A stretch of DNA of 64,000 nucleotides from contig NZ_JAPFQM010000001.1 in the NCBI RefSeq assembly GCF_026241205.1, positions 1,178,001 through 1,242,000 of the forward strand, given 5' to 3'. This DNA is from Thermomicrobium sp. 4228-Ro (lineage in GTDB: Bacteria > Chloroflexota > Chloroflexia > Thermomicrobiales > Thermomicrobiaceae). Position 1 is the stretch's first letter. The number at the start of each line of letters is the position of its first letter. Position numbers and translations under genes: made by a program. Positions 8,602-16,609 of the stretch are shown one piece after another. Below the pieces are notes generated by a model that ran no database searches, was not told the origin of the DNA, and saw only the letters and a list, made by a program, of their open reading frames with translations.

Positions 8602-10218
8602 CTAACGGCCCGGCAATCCGCTGAGGGCGACGACGCAACCCTCGTTGGGGCGCAAGAGAAGCGTGCCGCGCACCGGCTCGCCGTCCCGGTCGAGGTGCGT
8701 CGAAAGCAGGACATACCCGTCCAGTGGCTCACGAGACGGGCGAAAACCCTGCTCATGACCGCTGAAGTTGAGGACGATGGCGAGTCGCCTACCACCAGCC
8801 GTGCGCTCGTAGGCCAGGACGTCCGTCGTCACGCCGAGCGGCCGGTACTGCCCGATAGCGAGAGCCGGCTCGGCGCGGCGGAGCAGGAGCAACTCGCGGT
8901 AGAGGCGGAGCATCGACCGCGGGTCTTCGCGTTGTGCGGCCACGTTGCGGGTCTCGTAGTCCGGATTCAGGGGGAGCCACGGCTCGACAGTCGAAAATCC
9001 AGCGTAGGGGCTCGCATCCCACGGCATCGGAGTACGGCAGGGGTCGCGTCCCGCTCCCGGACCGATCGTCCGCTCGAGCGGATCCTGTCGGCGCTCGGGT
9101 GGAATGGGAACGTCGGCGAGGCCGAGTTCGTCGCCGTAGTAGACCGTCGGTGTACCGCGTAACGTGAGGAGCAGCATTGCCGCCACGCGTGCCTGCGCTT
9201 CGCCGACGCGCGTCGCGACCCGTGGCTGGTCGTGGTTGCTCAAGACCCAGTTGGGCCAGTCATCGGGGCCGAGTAACCCTTCGTAGGTGTCGATCGTGGC
9301 AGCGACCTGGCGTGCGGTCCAAGGGATCAGCAGGAGCTGGAAGTTGAACGGAAAGTGCAGCTCTCGCTCGTGGCGGCAGCCGTAGTAGGCGACGAGACGG
9401 CTGATCGGGATGTACATCTCGCCGATCAGCACCCGCTCGCCGAACGCGTCGGTGACATGGCGCATCGCTGCCAGGATCTCGTGGAGTTCGTATTGGTCGG
9501 CACTGTAAGCGGGAATCAACTCGTTGAACGGTAGTTGGTCGGGTGAATAGTCCGGATTCGGTGGGTTGTCCCGAAACGAGGCGTCCTTGATCAGGAAGCG
9601 GAGCGCATCGATCCGGAAACCGTCCACTCCCCGCTCGAACCAGAAGCGCAGCACGTCGAACATTGCCGCGCGGACTTCCGGATTACGCCAGTTGAGGTCA
9701 GGCTGCTCCTTGAGGAAGGTGTGCAGGTAGTATTGCCCGGTCGCAGGATCGAACTCCCAGGCACTCCCACCGAAGACGCTGCGCCAGTTGTTCGGCGAGC
9801 CACCGTCCGGGGCCGGGTCGGCCCAGATGTACCAGTCACGGCGCGGGTGATCGCGCGCGCTCCGCGCTTCCTGGAACCACGGGTGCTGGTCGGAGGTATG
9901 GTTCGGCACGAAGTCGAGGATGACCTTGAGGCCGCGTGCATGGGTATCGGCGATCAGCCGGTCGAGATCGGCCAGGGTGCCGAAGATCGGATCGACGTCG
10001 CAGTAATCGCTGATGTCGTACCCGAAGTCGGCCATCGGTGACGGAAAGATCGGCGAGAGCCAGATCGCATCGACCCCGAGCCAGACGAGGTAGTCGAGCT
10101 TTTGCCGGATTCCTTCGAGGTCACCGATTCCGTCGCGGTTACTGTCGGCGAACGAGCGAGGATAGATGTGGTAGATGACGCCACGTTGCCACCAGCGCCA
10201 GCGACGTCCCTCGTCCAT
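8602..10218 (-). CDS. GH13 alpha-glucosidase (oligo-1,6-glucosidase type)
   Basis: Alpha-amylase-family hydrolase of 538 residues acting on alpha-glucosides, cytoplasmic because no signal peptide is present. The four GH13 regions are clear: DFVPNHTS near residue 100, DGFRIDALRFL near 198 with the nucleophile aspartate, LIGEMYIP near 265 with the acid/base glutamate, and LSNHDQPR near 325. The QxxxE-style loop of sucrose isomerases is not evident. The carboxy end is the usual beta-sandwich. AAGGGAG precedes the ATG. The gene is read toward the PfkB kinase, 225 bases away. Oligo-1,6-glucosidase, maltose glucosidase or trehalose-6-P hydrolase activity cannot be told apart by eye. Confidence 0.88.
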   Translation of the reverse strand: MDEGRRWRWWQRGVIYHIYPRSFADSNRDGIGDLEGIRQKLDYLVWLGVDAIWLSPIFPSPMADFGYDISDYCDVDPIFGTLADLDRLIADTHARGLKVILDFVPNHTSDQHPWFQEARSARDHPRRDWYIWADPAPDGGSPNNWRSVFGGSAWEFDPATGQYYLHTFLKEQPDLNWRNPEVRAAMFDVLRFWFERGVDGFRIDALRFLIKDASFRDNPPNPDYSPDQLPFNELIPAYSADQYELHEILAAMRHVTDAFGERVLIGEMYIPISRLVAYYGCRHERELHFPFNFQLLLIPWTARQVAATIDTYEGLLGPDDWPNWVLSNHDQPRVATRVGEAQARVAAMLLLTLRGTPTVYYGDELGLADVPIPPERRQDPLERTIGPGAGRDPCRTPMPWDASPYAGFSTVEPWLPLNPDYETRNVAAQREDPRSMLRLYRELLLLRRAEPALAIGQYRPLGVTTDVLAYERTAGGRRLAIVLNFSGHEQGFRPSREPLDGYVLLSTHLDRDGEPVRGTLLLRPNEGCVVALSGLPGR

Positions 10219-10250
10219 GCGGTCTCCCTTCCGTGGCTGCGCGTCGCAGC

Positions 10251-10278
10251 GAGCGGGCCACCCGCAGGCGGCCCGCTC
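10251..10278. terminator. Hairpin between GH13 gene and small membrane protein gene
   Basis: Perfect nine-base inverted repeat (GAGCGGGCC at 10251-10259 and its complement at 10270-10278) just after the stop codon of the 85-residue membrane protein. It lacks a T tract, so it may be a weak terminator or an mRNA-end structure. Confidence 0.5.
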
Positions 10279-10282
10279 TCGT

Positions 10283-10540
10283 TCAGCGTCGCTGGACGAC
10301 GTGTGCCGGGAAGACGCGTGCTAGCACGACGCTCGTGCCGGCGGCCACCAGGAAGACCAAGGGAATGTCGATCAACAGGAAGCCCCAGGTCAACGCCAGC
10401 TCACCGTTGATCAGGCTGGCTAGCGCACCGAAGATGACGCTCAACGCCACCAGCGCGACGGTGCGCAGGCGAACCGATGCGATCCGCCAGCAGATGAGTC
10501 CGACGACGACACCGGCACTGATCGGGAGAATTTCGCCCAT
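10283..10540 (-). CDS. Small three-helix membrane protein, unknown function
   Basis: A protein of 85 residues that is almost entirely hydrophobic, with about three predicted membrane helices (around residues 5-20, 27-45 and 53-75) and a short basic tail ending in VQRR. I do not recognise a family. The start is convincing because GAGGAGGG stands five bases before the ATG. It is followed by a hairpin and lies between the duplicated unknown protein and the GH13 gene on the same strand. It may be a small lipid-bilayer accessory protein, but no role can be assigned. Confidence 0.6.
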   Translation of the reverse strand: MGEILPISAGVVVGLICWRIASVRLRTVALVALSVIFGALASLINGELALTWGFLLIDIPLVFLVAAGTSVVLARVFPAHVVQRR

Positions 10541-10618
10541 GACTACCCTCCTCGTGTCCCGGTTCCAGCCTGCCGCAACCAGGACAGGCTGTCAAGCTGC
10601 GGCGTGCACTCGTCCGCT

Positions 10619-11887
10619 TCATTTGCCGAGAGTGATCATGGTCAGTACTGCCTCGATCCGCTCGCGCAGGCGTTCGAGCCACTCGAAGATCCGGCGTGCC
10701 TCGTCCGCTGTGACCGGTGGCAGACCGCTCGGGGTGAAATGCCACGTGCGGGCGAGGAGTGCAGGTTCGTCAGGGGCCGTCAGGATCGGTGTGCCACGGT
10801 GGGTCAAGATCGCGGCGAGCCGCTCAGCGATACCGAGTTCGCGAGCGAGCAGGTGCTCCCACGTTTGGGCAGCGAGGTCTGCGAACCAGTACCTGAAGCG
10901 CACGAGCGGGAGCTCACCGAGCGTCTCGGCGACGTTCGACCAGCCGGTGGTGTCGTCCGGTGCTGGCGGGAAAGGATCGAGCGACGCGCCGTGGGCCTCG
11001 GCTACGGTGGCCGGAAACCAGGCAAACCAGATCGCCCAGAAACGCCGGAAGGCAGTGACGAGGTCGCGGATCTCGAGTTCCTCGGGTGGCCGCTCGGCTT
11101 CGAGTTGCCCCATCGCGGTCAGGGAATAGCGGAGCAACTCGCGGAACGCGCGAATCCGTTCTGGTAACTCGAGATTCGCGGCGTCGAACCACCGCTTCTG
11201 GTATGCCCACGTGCCGACGAGTTGGGCAAGATCGAAATCACTGTCGGCGAGTGCGACTTGGACGGTCTGGTCAATCGTTTCGATTTCTTCGGCCGCTGCA
11301 GTGGCATGCTCCAGGAGCGTTTCGATCCAGCGCAGGCTGGCCTGGCATTCCTCAGCCGTAATGTCGAGTGGGACGGGAAAGGTGTACCGGTCGAGACAGC
11401 CGCGTGTCCAGTTCCCGCCGAAGGGATCCAGGACGACCATCGAGAAACCGGTCGGCACTCCGGGATCCTCGAGTGCCAGGTCGAGCCAGCGCACGATGCC
11501 GAACTCCTCGGCGAGTGTCCGTGCCAGCGGATGCTCAGCGAGCCCGGGGAACCAGTACCGGAAACGGACGATGTAGAGGTCACCGATCGCATCGCGGAGC
11601 GCTTGCCACCCTTCGTGGTCGTCGTCAGCTGGGATGTAGGCACGGGCGTTCACGCGTGCGAGGTTGTACGGGTCGCTCCAGAGGCGTTGCCGAACTGGGT
11701 GGTCTTCCGGCATATACTCGGCGATGAACGCGGTGAACCACAGGTGGAAGAATTCGTAGCTTCGCCAGAGATCGTACGAGGGAATGAAGAACGCCGCTTC
11801 GTGATCGCTGGCCAGGTTGCTCGCATCGAAGTAGGTCGCACGCAGGAACGCCAGGTCGTAAGCGATTTCGCGCATTGCCTGGCTCAT
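10619..11887 (-). CDS. Unrecognised soluble protein with internal duplication
   Basis: A 422-residue soluble protein I cannot assign to a family. It consists of two similar halves. The phrase VRFRYWF occurs at about residues 106-112 and again near 325-331. Each copy is preceded by GW and an amphipathic helix (LRDAIGDL versus VAETLGEL) and followed by a similar acidic stretch (TLAEEFGIV versus LLARELGIA). Each half then has a Phe/Tyr-rich segment and a long helix. Aromatic residues, mostly Trp, Tyr and Phe, are unusually frequent (for example FWAIWFAWFP). There is no signal peptide, metal motif or nucleotide site. GGAGGGAG precedes the ATG. It stands between the MshC-like gene and the small membrane protein gene and could share a transcript with the latter. 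Confidence 0.75.
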   Translation of the reverse strand: MSQAMREIAYDLAFLRATYFDASNLASDHEAAFFIPSYDLWRSYEFFHLWFTAFIAEYMPEDHPVRQRLWSDPYNLARVNARAYIPADDDHEGWQALRDAIGDLYIVRFRYWFPGLAEHPLARTLAEEFGIVRWLDLALEDPGVPTGFSMVVLDPFGGNWTRGCLDRYTFPVPLDITAEECQASLRWIETLLEHATAAAEEIETIDQTVQVALADSDFDLAQLVGTWAYQKRWFDAANLELPERIRAFRELLRYSLTAMGQLEAERPPEELEIRDLVTAFRRFWAIWFAWFPATVAEAHGASLDPFPPAPDDTTGWSNVAETLGELPLVRFRYWFADLAAQTWEHLLARELGIAERLAAILTHRGTPILTAPDEPALLARTWHFTPSGLPPVTADEARRIFEWLERLRERIEAVLTMITLGK

Positions 11888-11995
11888 CGCTTCGTCTCCC
11901 TCCAGTCGTCAGCGGTCAACCCGCGTCGAGTGTCCGCGACTGGAGAGAACCCTGTCGTTCCCGTTCTGTCGTGCCGTACATCCTCTGGCGCGACG

Positions 11996-13249
11996 TCACC
12001 GTGTCACGGTGAGGCCGAGGAGCCCGCCCATCTCGCGGAGCTGCTCGCGGGCCCGCTCGATGTCGCGCCCCTCCCGCGCGGCGGTCAGGAGCCGTTCACC
12101 TGCCTCGGCGAGGAGTTCGATCGCGCGCGGTGTATCGAGGTCGTCGGAGAGGGCAGCGACCATCGCGTCGCGCAGCGGTGCGAGGTCGAGCGGTGTCGCT
12201 GAGCCGCCGGTCGCGTTGACCGCCTCGCGTAACCGCCGGACGAGCGGCTCGAAGCGGGCTGGCCCGTCGTCCTCGTAGGCGAACGGTGTCCGGTAGTGGT
12301 GACTGAGGAGGTAGAGGCGGATCGCATCGCCGGAGTGACGCCGCAGCGTGTCGCGGACGAGGACGAGATTGCCCAGCGATTTCGACATCTTCGCACCCTG
12401 GTATTCGACCATCGCGACATGGACCCAGAAGCGCGCGAACGGCTTGGCGCCGGTATAGCCCTCGGACTGCGCGATCTCGCTCTCGTGGTGCGGATAGATG
12501 AGGTCGTAACCGCCCCCGTGCACGTCGATCTGGAGGCCGAGGTACTTCATCGCCATGGCGCTGCATTCGATGTGCCAGCCAGGCCGTCCCGGTCCCCAGG
12601 GACTGTCCCAGGTCGGTTCGCCGGGCTGGGCAGCTTGCCAGAGAACGAAATCGAGCGGGTCTTCCTTCCGCGGATCCTGCGGATCGGCGCCCCGCTCGGC
12701 CGAGAGCCGGATCATCTCCTCGCGACTACAGCGACAGAGCTGCCCGTAATCCGGATCGCTGGCGACGCGGAAGTAGACGTTCCCGTCCCGCACGTAGGCG
12801 GCGCCGCGTTCGATGAGCCGCTGGATGATCTCGATCATGAGCGGGATTTCTTCGGTCGCTCGGGGGAAAACGGACGGGAAGAGGACGTTGAGCGCGTTCA
12901 GGTCTTCCTGGAACTGGCGGATATAGCGATCACCGAGTCGATCCCAGGGCTCGCCCACCTCACGCGCCTTCCGCAGGATGTCGTCATCGATGTCGGTGAT
13001 GTTCTGGACGTACTTGACGCGCCAGCCATGGAACTGGCAGATCCGATTGAAGACGTCGAAGACGAGATAGGTCATCGCATGGCCCATGTGCGTGGTGTCG
13101 TAGGGGGTCACGCCACAGACGTAGAGTCGTACCGTTCGCCCGTCGGCCGGCGCGAACGGTTCGATCGTTCGAGTGAGCGAATTGAACAGCTGCACGGCTT
13201 CTCGCGCTCCCTCCAGCACTCGCGTCCCTCGCTTCGGGTATCGTACCAT
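11996..13249 (-). CDS. Cysteinyl-tRNA synthetase-family ligase, MshC-like
   Basis: Class I cysteine-activating enzyme of about 417 residues. HIGH-type motif THMGHAMTYLVFD, zinc/cysteine site in YVCGVTPYD, GRPGWHIECSAMAM and KMSKSLGN are all present. Several phrases resemble MshC (L-cysteine:glucosaminyl-inositol ligase of mycothiol synthesis) more than CysS: CGVTPYDTTHMGHA where CysS usually has CGPTVYD, AERGADP...DPLDFVLWQAAQPG, and NLVLV...DAIRLYLLSHHYR. The protein is also short like MshC (about 410) rather than CysS (about 460). Only about 100 residues follow KMSKS, so the anticodon-binding part is small. The ATG at 13249 is 43 bases from the divergent seleno-peroxiredoxin. tRNA charging remains possible; presence of another cysS would decide. 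Confidence 0.75.
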   Translation of the reverse strand: MVRYPKRGTRVLEGAREAVQLFNSLTRTIEPFAPADGRTVRLYVCGVTPYDTTHMGHAMTYLVFDVFNRICQFHGWRVKYVQNITDIDDDILRKAREVGEPWDRLGDRYIRQFQEDLNALNVLFPSVFPRATEEIPLMIEIIQRLIERGAAYVRDGNVYFRVASDPDYGQLCRCSREEMIRLSAERGADPQDPRKEDPLDFVLWQAAQPGEPTWDSPWGPGRPGWHIECSAMAMKYLGLQIDVHGGGYDLIYPHHESEIAQSEGYTGAKPFARFWVHVAMVEYQGAKMSKSLGNLVLVRDTLRRHSGDAIRLYLLSHHYRTPFAYEDDGPARFEPLVRRLREAVNATGGSATPLDLAPLRDAMVAALSDDLDTPRAIELLAEAGERLLTAAREGRDIERAREQLREMGGLLGLTVTR

Positions 13250-13292
13250 CGGAAAGGCGAGCGGAAAGCGCGTCGAGCGGGAAGGACGTGGC

Positions 13293-13769
13293 ATGGCAGG
13301 ACGAGTCGGTGAACGAGCACCGGAATTCCGTTTACCGAGTACGCTCGGTCGACCACTCGCGTTGAGCGAGATCCTCCAAGAGCGGATCGCGCTCCTCGCG
13401 TTCTTCCATTTCGCCTTCACCGGTGGTTGAGCGAACCAACTGTCCCAGTTGTGGGGCAGGATCGAGGAGATCCGTGCGCTCGGCGCCGAGGTCTATGCGA
13501 TCAGTTGCGACAGCCACTTCGCTCAAGCCGCCTGGGCACGCGAACTCGGGGTCGGTTTTCCTTTCCTCAGCGACTGGAACCGCGATGTCATCGCCGCCTA
13601 CGACGTGAAGCTGGACGAGCTGGCGGGCTACCGTGAGGTGCCAGCTCGGGCGCTCGTCGTCGTCGACCGCGACGGGACGATCGTCCACCGGGACCGTGCG
13701 CCGCTCCGAGAACTCCCGGACGTCGAGGCTGCGGTCGCGGCGTTGCGGTCACTGGCGGCGCGCTCCTGA
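13293..13769 (+). CDS. AhpE-type peroxiredoxin, predicted selenoprotein (TGA at 13428)
   Basis: One-Cys peroxiredoxin of the AhpE class, reducing peroxides in the cytoplasm. The frame runs MAGRVGERAPEF ... AFFHFAFTGG, then TGA at 13428-13430, then ANQLSQLWGRIEE ... to a TGA at 13769. All conserved elements continue across the TGA in the same frame. Mycobacterial AhpE has AFTGICQGEL with catalytic Cys45; here AFTGG-U-ANQL puts the TGA at residue 46, exactly on the peroxidatic residue. Downstream are DSHFAQAAWA, FPFLSDWNRDVI and VVVDRDGTI as in the family. Total length with selenocysteine is 158, normal for AhpE. An eight-base-pair hairpin starts ten bases after the TGA. GGGAAGG precedes the ATG. 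It is divergent from the MshC-like gene and overlaps the NDH-2 gene tail to tail by 21 bases. Confidence 0.88.
13440..13459 (+). promoter_or_regulatory. Candidate bacterial SECIS hairpin in peroxiredoxin
   Basis: Eight-base-pair stem (13440-13447 with 13452-13459, one U-G pair) closed by a GUUG tetraloop, starting ten bases after the TGA at 13428-13430. The apical loop lies 18-21 bases after the TGA, the spacing required for SelB-directed selenocysteine insertion, and contains the GU that bacterial loops usually carry. Confidence 0.65.
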
Positions 13770-15152
13770 GCTGACCACTGGTGACGCGGGAGATTCGACC
13801 GGCCCTGGTGCCTCGCGGAGCCTGCGGAGTGCCGCTTCGACCAATCGCCGGGTCGCCGGTGCCGGTTGGCCGACCTTGAGCTGGACCAGTTCGGGCGGGA
13901 AGAGCAGGTCGAGCGTCCATTCCATCGCCAGGCGGATCCGCCGGTCCCAGCGCGGGATCTGCAGGAGCGCATAGGTCCGCCACAGCCACCAGGCCGGAAA
14001 GCCTGTCACGGTGACCCGTCCGAGCCAGGCGATCGCAGCGTGGTCGCCGAGCGTGACCATCATCCCACGGGTGCGGTAGCGCATCGGTTCGAGCGGGCGA
14101 CCGCTGAGGCTGGCGACGAGGTTCCTGGCCAACAGCTTGGCCTGGCGCACTGCGTGCTGGGCAGTCGGCGCGTACGGGCGGCCTGTCGCCGGATCGGTCA
14201 CCGCAGCGTTGTCGCCGATCGCCCAGACGTCGGGGAATCCAGCGACACGGAGGAACTCGTCGACGAGGAGCCGCCCGCGCGAATCGAGCGGAAGCCCGAA
14301 GGAGCGAACGATGGGGTTGGGCTCCACACCGATCGCACTGACGACCGTCCGCGACTCGATCGATGTGCCGTCATCGAACATGACTGCTGCCGGATCGACC
14401 CGGACGACCTTCCGCTCGAGCGAGACCTCGATGCCACGCTGCCGGAGCTCGCGCGCGGCCCGCTCGGCTGCTTCCTCCGGGAAGCCGGTGAGGAGCCGCG
14501 GTAGGGCCTCGACGAGCACGATACGCTCGGTGCCGGGGCGGATGTTCCGGTAGAACGGGAGCGCGTGGGTGAAGAGGCTCCGGATTTCGGCCGCGACCTC
14601 GACACCGGTCGGCCCACCGCCGATGACGACGACGGTGAGCAGTCGTCGTTGCTCGTCCGGATCGGATTCGATATCGGCCTGCTCGAGGAGATCGATGAGG
14701 TGGTTGCGCAGCGCGAACGCGTTCGAGAGACGCTGCACATCGAACGTGTAGTCGTCGAGTCCGGGGATACCGAAGGTCGCTGGGACACCACCGAGGGCGA
14801 GCACCAGATGGTCGTAGGGAAGCTCGAGAGGGTGTTGCTGGTGCTGGTAGAGGCCGTGCTGGATCGTCACGGTCCGTCGCTCGAGGTCGATCCCCGTCAA
14901 CTCGCCGGCGTACAGGCGAGCATGCGGTACGACGTGCCGGATCGAGGTGAGGATCGTCTCGACCCGCAGCGCGCCGGAGATGACCTCCGGCATGAGCGGA
15001 TAGAAAACGAATGCGTTCTCGCGCGAGATCACGGCGACTTCGATGTCGCCAGCGCGTGCTGCTTTCCGGAGCGCGTGGGCAGTGGTGACCCCAGCGAATC
15101 CACCACCGGCGATCACGATCCGCGTCGGTCGGTTGTCCTGTGCTCTCTTCAT
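13749..15152 (-). CDS. ndh: Type II NADH dehydrogenase (NDH-2-like)
   Basis: Membrane-associated flavoprotein of 467 residues that passes electrons from NADH to quinone without pumping protons. The FAD motif IVIAGGGFAGVTTAHALRKA is at residues 11-30. The NADH motif VVVIGGGPTGVEVAAEI lies near 165-181. VWAIGDNAAV near 300 and YAPTAQHAVRQAKLLARNL near 317 are the standard carboxy-half signatures, with AQ(H/Q)A-type residues at the quinone side. The tail has amphipathic stretches (ALLQIPRWDRRIRLAMEW) suited to membrane attachment. The ATG at 15152 has AAGG upstream; the open frame continues 85 codons further without similarity. It is convergent with and overlaps the peroxiredoxin gene. Confidence 0.85.
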   Translation of the reverse strand: MKRAQDNRPTRIVIAGGGFAGVTTAHALRKAARAGDIEVAVISRENAFVFYPLMPEVISGALRVETILTSIRHVVPHARLYAGELTGIDLERRTVTIQHGLYQHQQHPLELPYDHLVLALGGVPATFGIPGLDDYTFDVQRLSNAFALRNHLIDLLEQADIESDPDEQRRLLTVVVIGGGPTGVEVAAEIRSLFTHALPFYRNIRPGTERIVLVEALPRLLTGFPEEAAERAARELRQRGIEVSLERKVVRVDPAAVMFDDGTSIESRTVVSAIGVEPNPIVRSFGLPLDSRGRLLVDEFLRVAGFPDVWAIGDNAAVTDPATGRPYAPTAQHAVRQAKLLARNLVASLSGRPLEPMRYRTRGMMVTLGDHAAIAWLGRVTVTGFPAWWLWRTYALLQIPRWDRRIRLAMEWTLDLLFPPELVQLKVGQPAPATRRLVEAALRRLREAPGPVESPASPVVSSGARRQ

Positions 15153-15328
15153 CGTTGCCAACCTTACTCGTCCCGGCTCGCGACGAGCGTTGCCGGACGA
15201 ACCCTTCATTGTATCGCACTGGGCGGTAGCCGATATGCCAGTGTCTCTCGGCTCCGGAAACGCTATCTCCGGTCGTTCTGCAACAATGGAGCGGGACTGA
15301 GAGGTCGAGATTCGCTGGGGAGGACGCG

Positions 15329-16144
15329 ATGGGTGCACGCGGGTTCGGCCTCGCCGCTGCAGTGTCCCACGAGGTGATCCGTGCTGCGGTGAGCGCCTGC
15401 GAGACACTGGGCTATCGCACCTTTTGGGTCAACGATACGCCGGACGGTGATGGACTGGCTGCGCTGGCCGCTGCAGCTGCGGTGACGAGCCGCATCGCGC
15501 TCGGTGTGGGGGTCTTGCCGCTCTCGCGCTGGACGCCGGAGCGGATCGTCGAACGTGTCCGGGAACTCGACTTGCCGGTCGAACGACTGCGCTTGGGGAT
15601 CGGTTCGGGCGCCGGAAGCGGAGCGCTCGAACGAGTCCGTCAGGGGGCGCAGGTGCTCCGAGCGGCGCTCTCGTGCGAACTGGTCGTCGCCGCGCTCGGC
15701 CCCCGCATGTGCCGGCTGGCGGGCGAAGTCGCCGATGCTGTCCTCTTCAACTGGTTGACACCGGAGTTCGTCGATCGCTCGACCGATTGGCTCCGCGAAG
15801 GTGCCGAGGCGGCCGGCCGACCGCTCCCGAAGCGCTACGCGTACGTGCGTGTCGCCCTCGGACAAGCGGCGCTCCCCCGCTTGGAAGACGAAGCAGCCCG
15901 GTACGAGCGATTCCCTGGCTATCGTGAGCACTTCCAGCGTATGGGTGTCCCGGCACGCGCGACGGCGATCGCGGTGGAAAGGGCTGAAGACCTTTCGGCG
16001 GCGCTGGCTCCGTGGGAGGAACGTCTCGACGAGACGGTCGTGCGAGCAGTGACGGCGAACGACCGGCTCGAGGAGGTCCTGGCGCTCGTCGAGGCAGCGG
16101 CACCGGGCCGTCAGCTCGGCTCGGGGGGCCACGGGGTTTCCTGA
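15329..16144 (+). CDS. Luciferase-like (LLM) flavin-dependent oxidoreductase
   Basis: TIM-barrel oxidoreductase of the bacterial luciferase / F420-dependent class, 271 residues, a little shorter than the usual 290-340. Visible signatures are GYRTFWVNDTPDGDGL near residues 28-43, SRIALGVGVLPLSRWTPE near 54-71, the barrel strand RLRLGIGSGAGSG near 86-98 and VADAVLFNWLTPE near 134-146. The reaction is not predictable; F420 or FMN could be the cofactor. GGGGAGGACGCG leads into the ATG. Its 3' end overlaps that of the DinB gene by 34 bases on the opposite strand. Confidence 0.8.
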   Translation: MGARGFGLAAAVSHEVIRAAVSACETLGYRTFWVNDTPDGDGLAALAAAAAVTSRIALGVGVLPLSRWTPERIVERVRELDLPVERLRLGIGSGAGSGALERVRQGAQVLRAALSCELVVAALGPRMCRLAGEVADAVLFNWLTPEFVDRSTDWLREGAEAAGRPLPKRYAYVRVALGQAALPRLEDEAARYERFPGYREHFQRMGVPARATAIAVERAEDLSAALAPWEERLDETVVRAVTANDRLEEVLALVEAAAPGRQLGSGGHGVS

Positions 16145-16578
16145 CCAGCGAGCAGGCGCTCGATCTGCTCGAGATGTCTGCGATCGTGCTCGACCAGCTC
16201 TTCGACGAGATCCTCGACTGTGACCTCGCCGAGCGTCTCGTGGATGGCGGCTCGCTCCCAGTCCTTCAGCGAGAGTGTCATCAGTGTCGTGAGCGTCTCG
16301 CCGCGCTCCTGTCCGAGCCGTTTGAGTGCCTCGGCGAGCGATGGAACCGACTCGGCCACGACGGCGAGGTCGGTCGCGCGGAAGTACGGCGTATCCTGCG
16401 CGACCATCCGCAGGATCCGCTCGCGCATCAACGCTTCGACCGCCGCGAGGTGGGCGACGACCCGCGTGAAATGCTCCGTACCCGTCGCAGAGGGAACGTC
16501 CACGTTCTCGAGTAGGCTGGTCAGCCGCCGCGGTGTCTCGGCGAGGAGGTCGATCAGTTCCTGATACGGATGCAGCAT
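16111..16578 (-). CDS. DinB-superfamily four-helix protein
   Basis: A 155-residue DinB/DfsB-type four-helix bundle protein. Family members bind a metal through three histidines and many transfer thiols (mycothiol or bacillithiol) to substrates. Candidate ligands are the histidines in VVAHLAAVEALMRERI (residues 40-55), HETLGEVTV (113-121) and EHDRRHLEQIERLL (130-143). AAGGGA lies nine bases before the ATG at 16578. It follows the VOC gene by 31 bases on the same strand and may share its transcript. The possible thiol-S-transferase role is interesting given the MshC-like gene 3 kb away, but is only a family-level suggestion. Confidence 0.78.
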   Translation of the reverse strand: MLHPYQELIDLLAETPRRLTSLLENVDVPSATGTEHFTRVVAHLAAVEALMRERILRMVAQDTPYFRATDLAVVAESVPSLAEALKRLGQERGETLTTLMTLSLKDWERAAIHETLGEVTVEDLVEELVEHDRRHLEQIERLLAGQETPWPPEPS

Positions 16579-16609
16579 GCTGGTGCGGTCCCTTCGTCTG
16601 GCGGGTGAT

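Noticed and set aside
15153-15328. Promoter for NDH-2 based on a TACAAT hexamer
   Set aside because: No acceptable -35 box at 16-18 bases, so not listed as a promoter.
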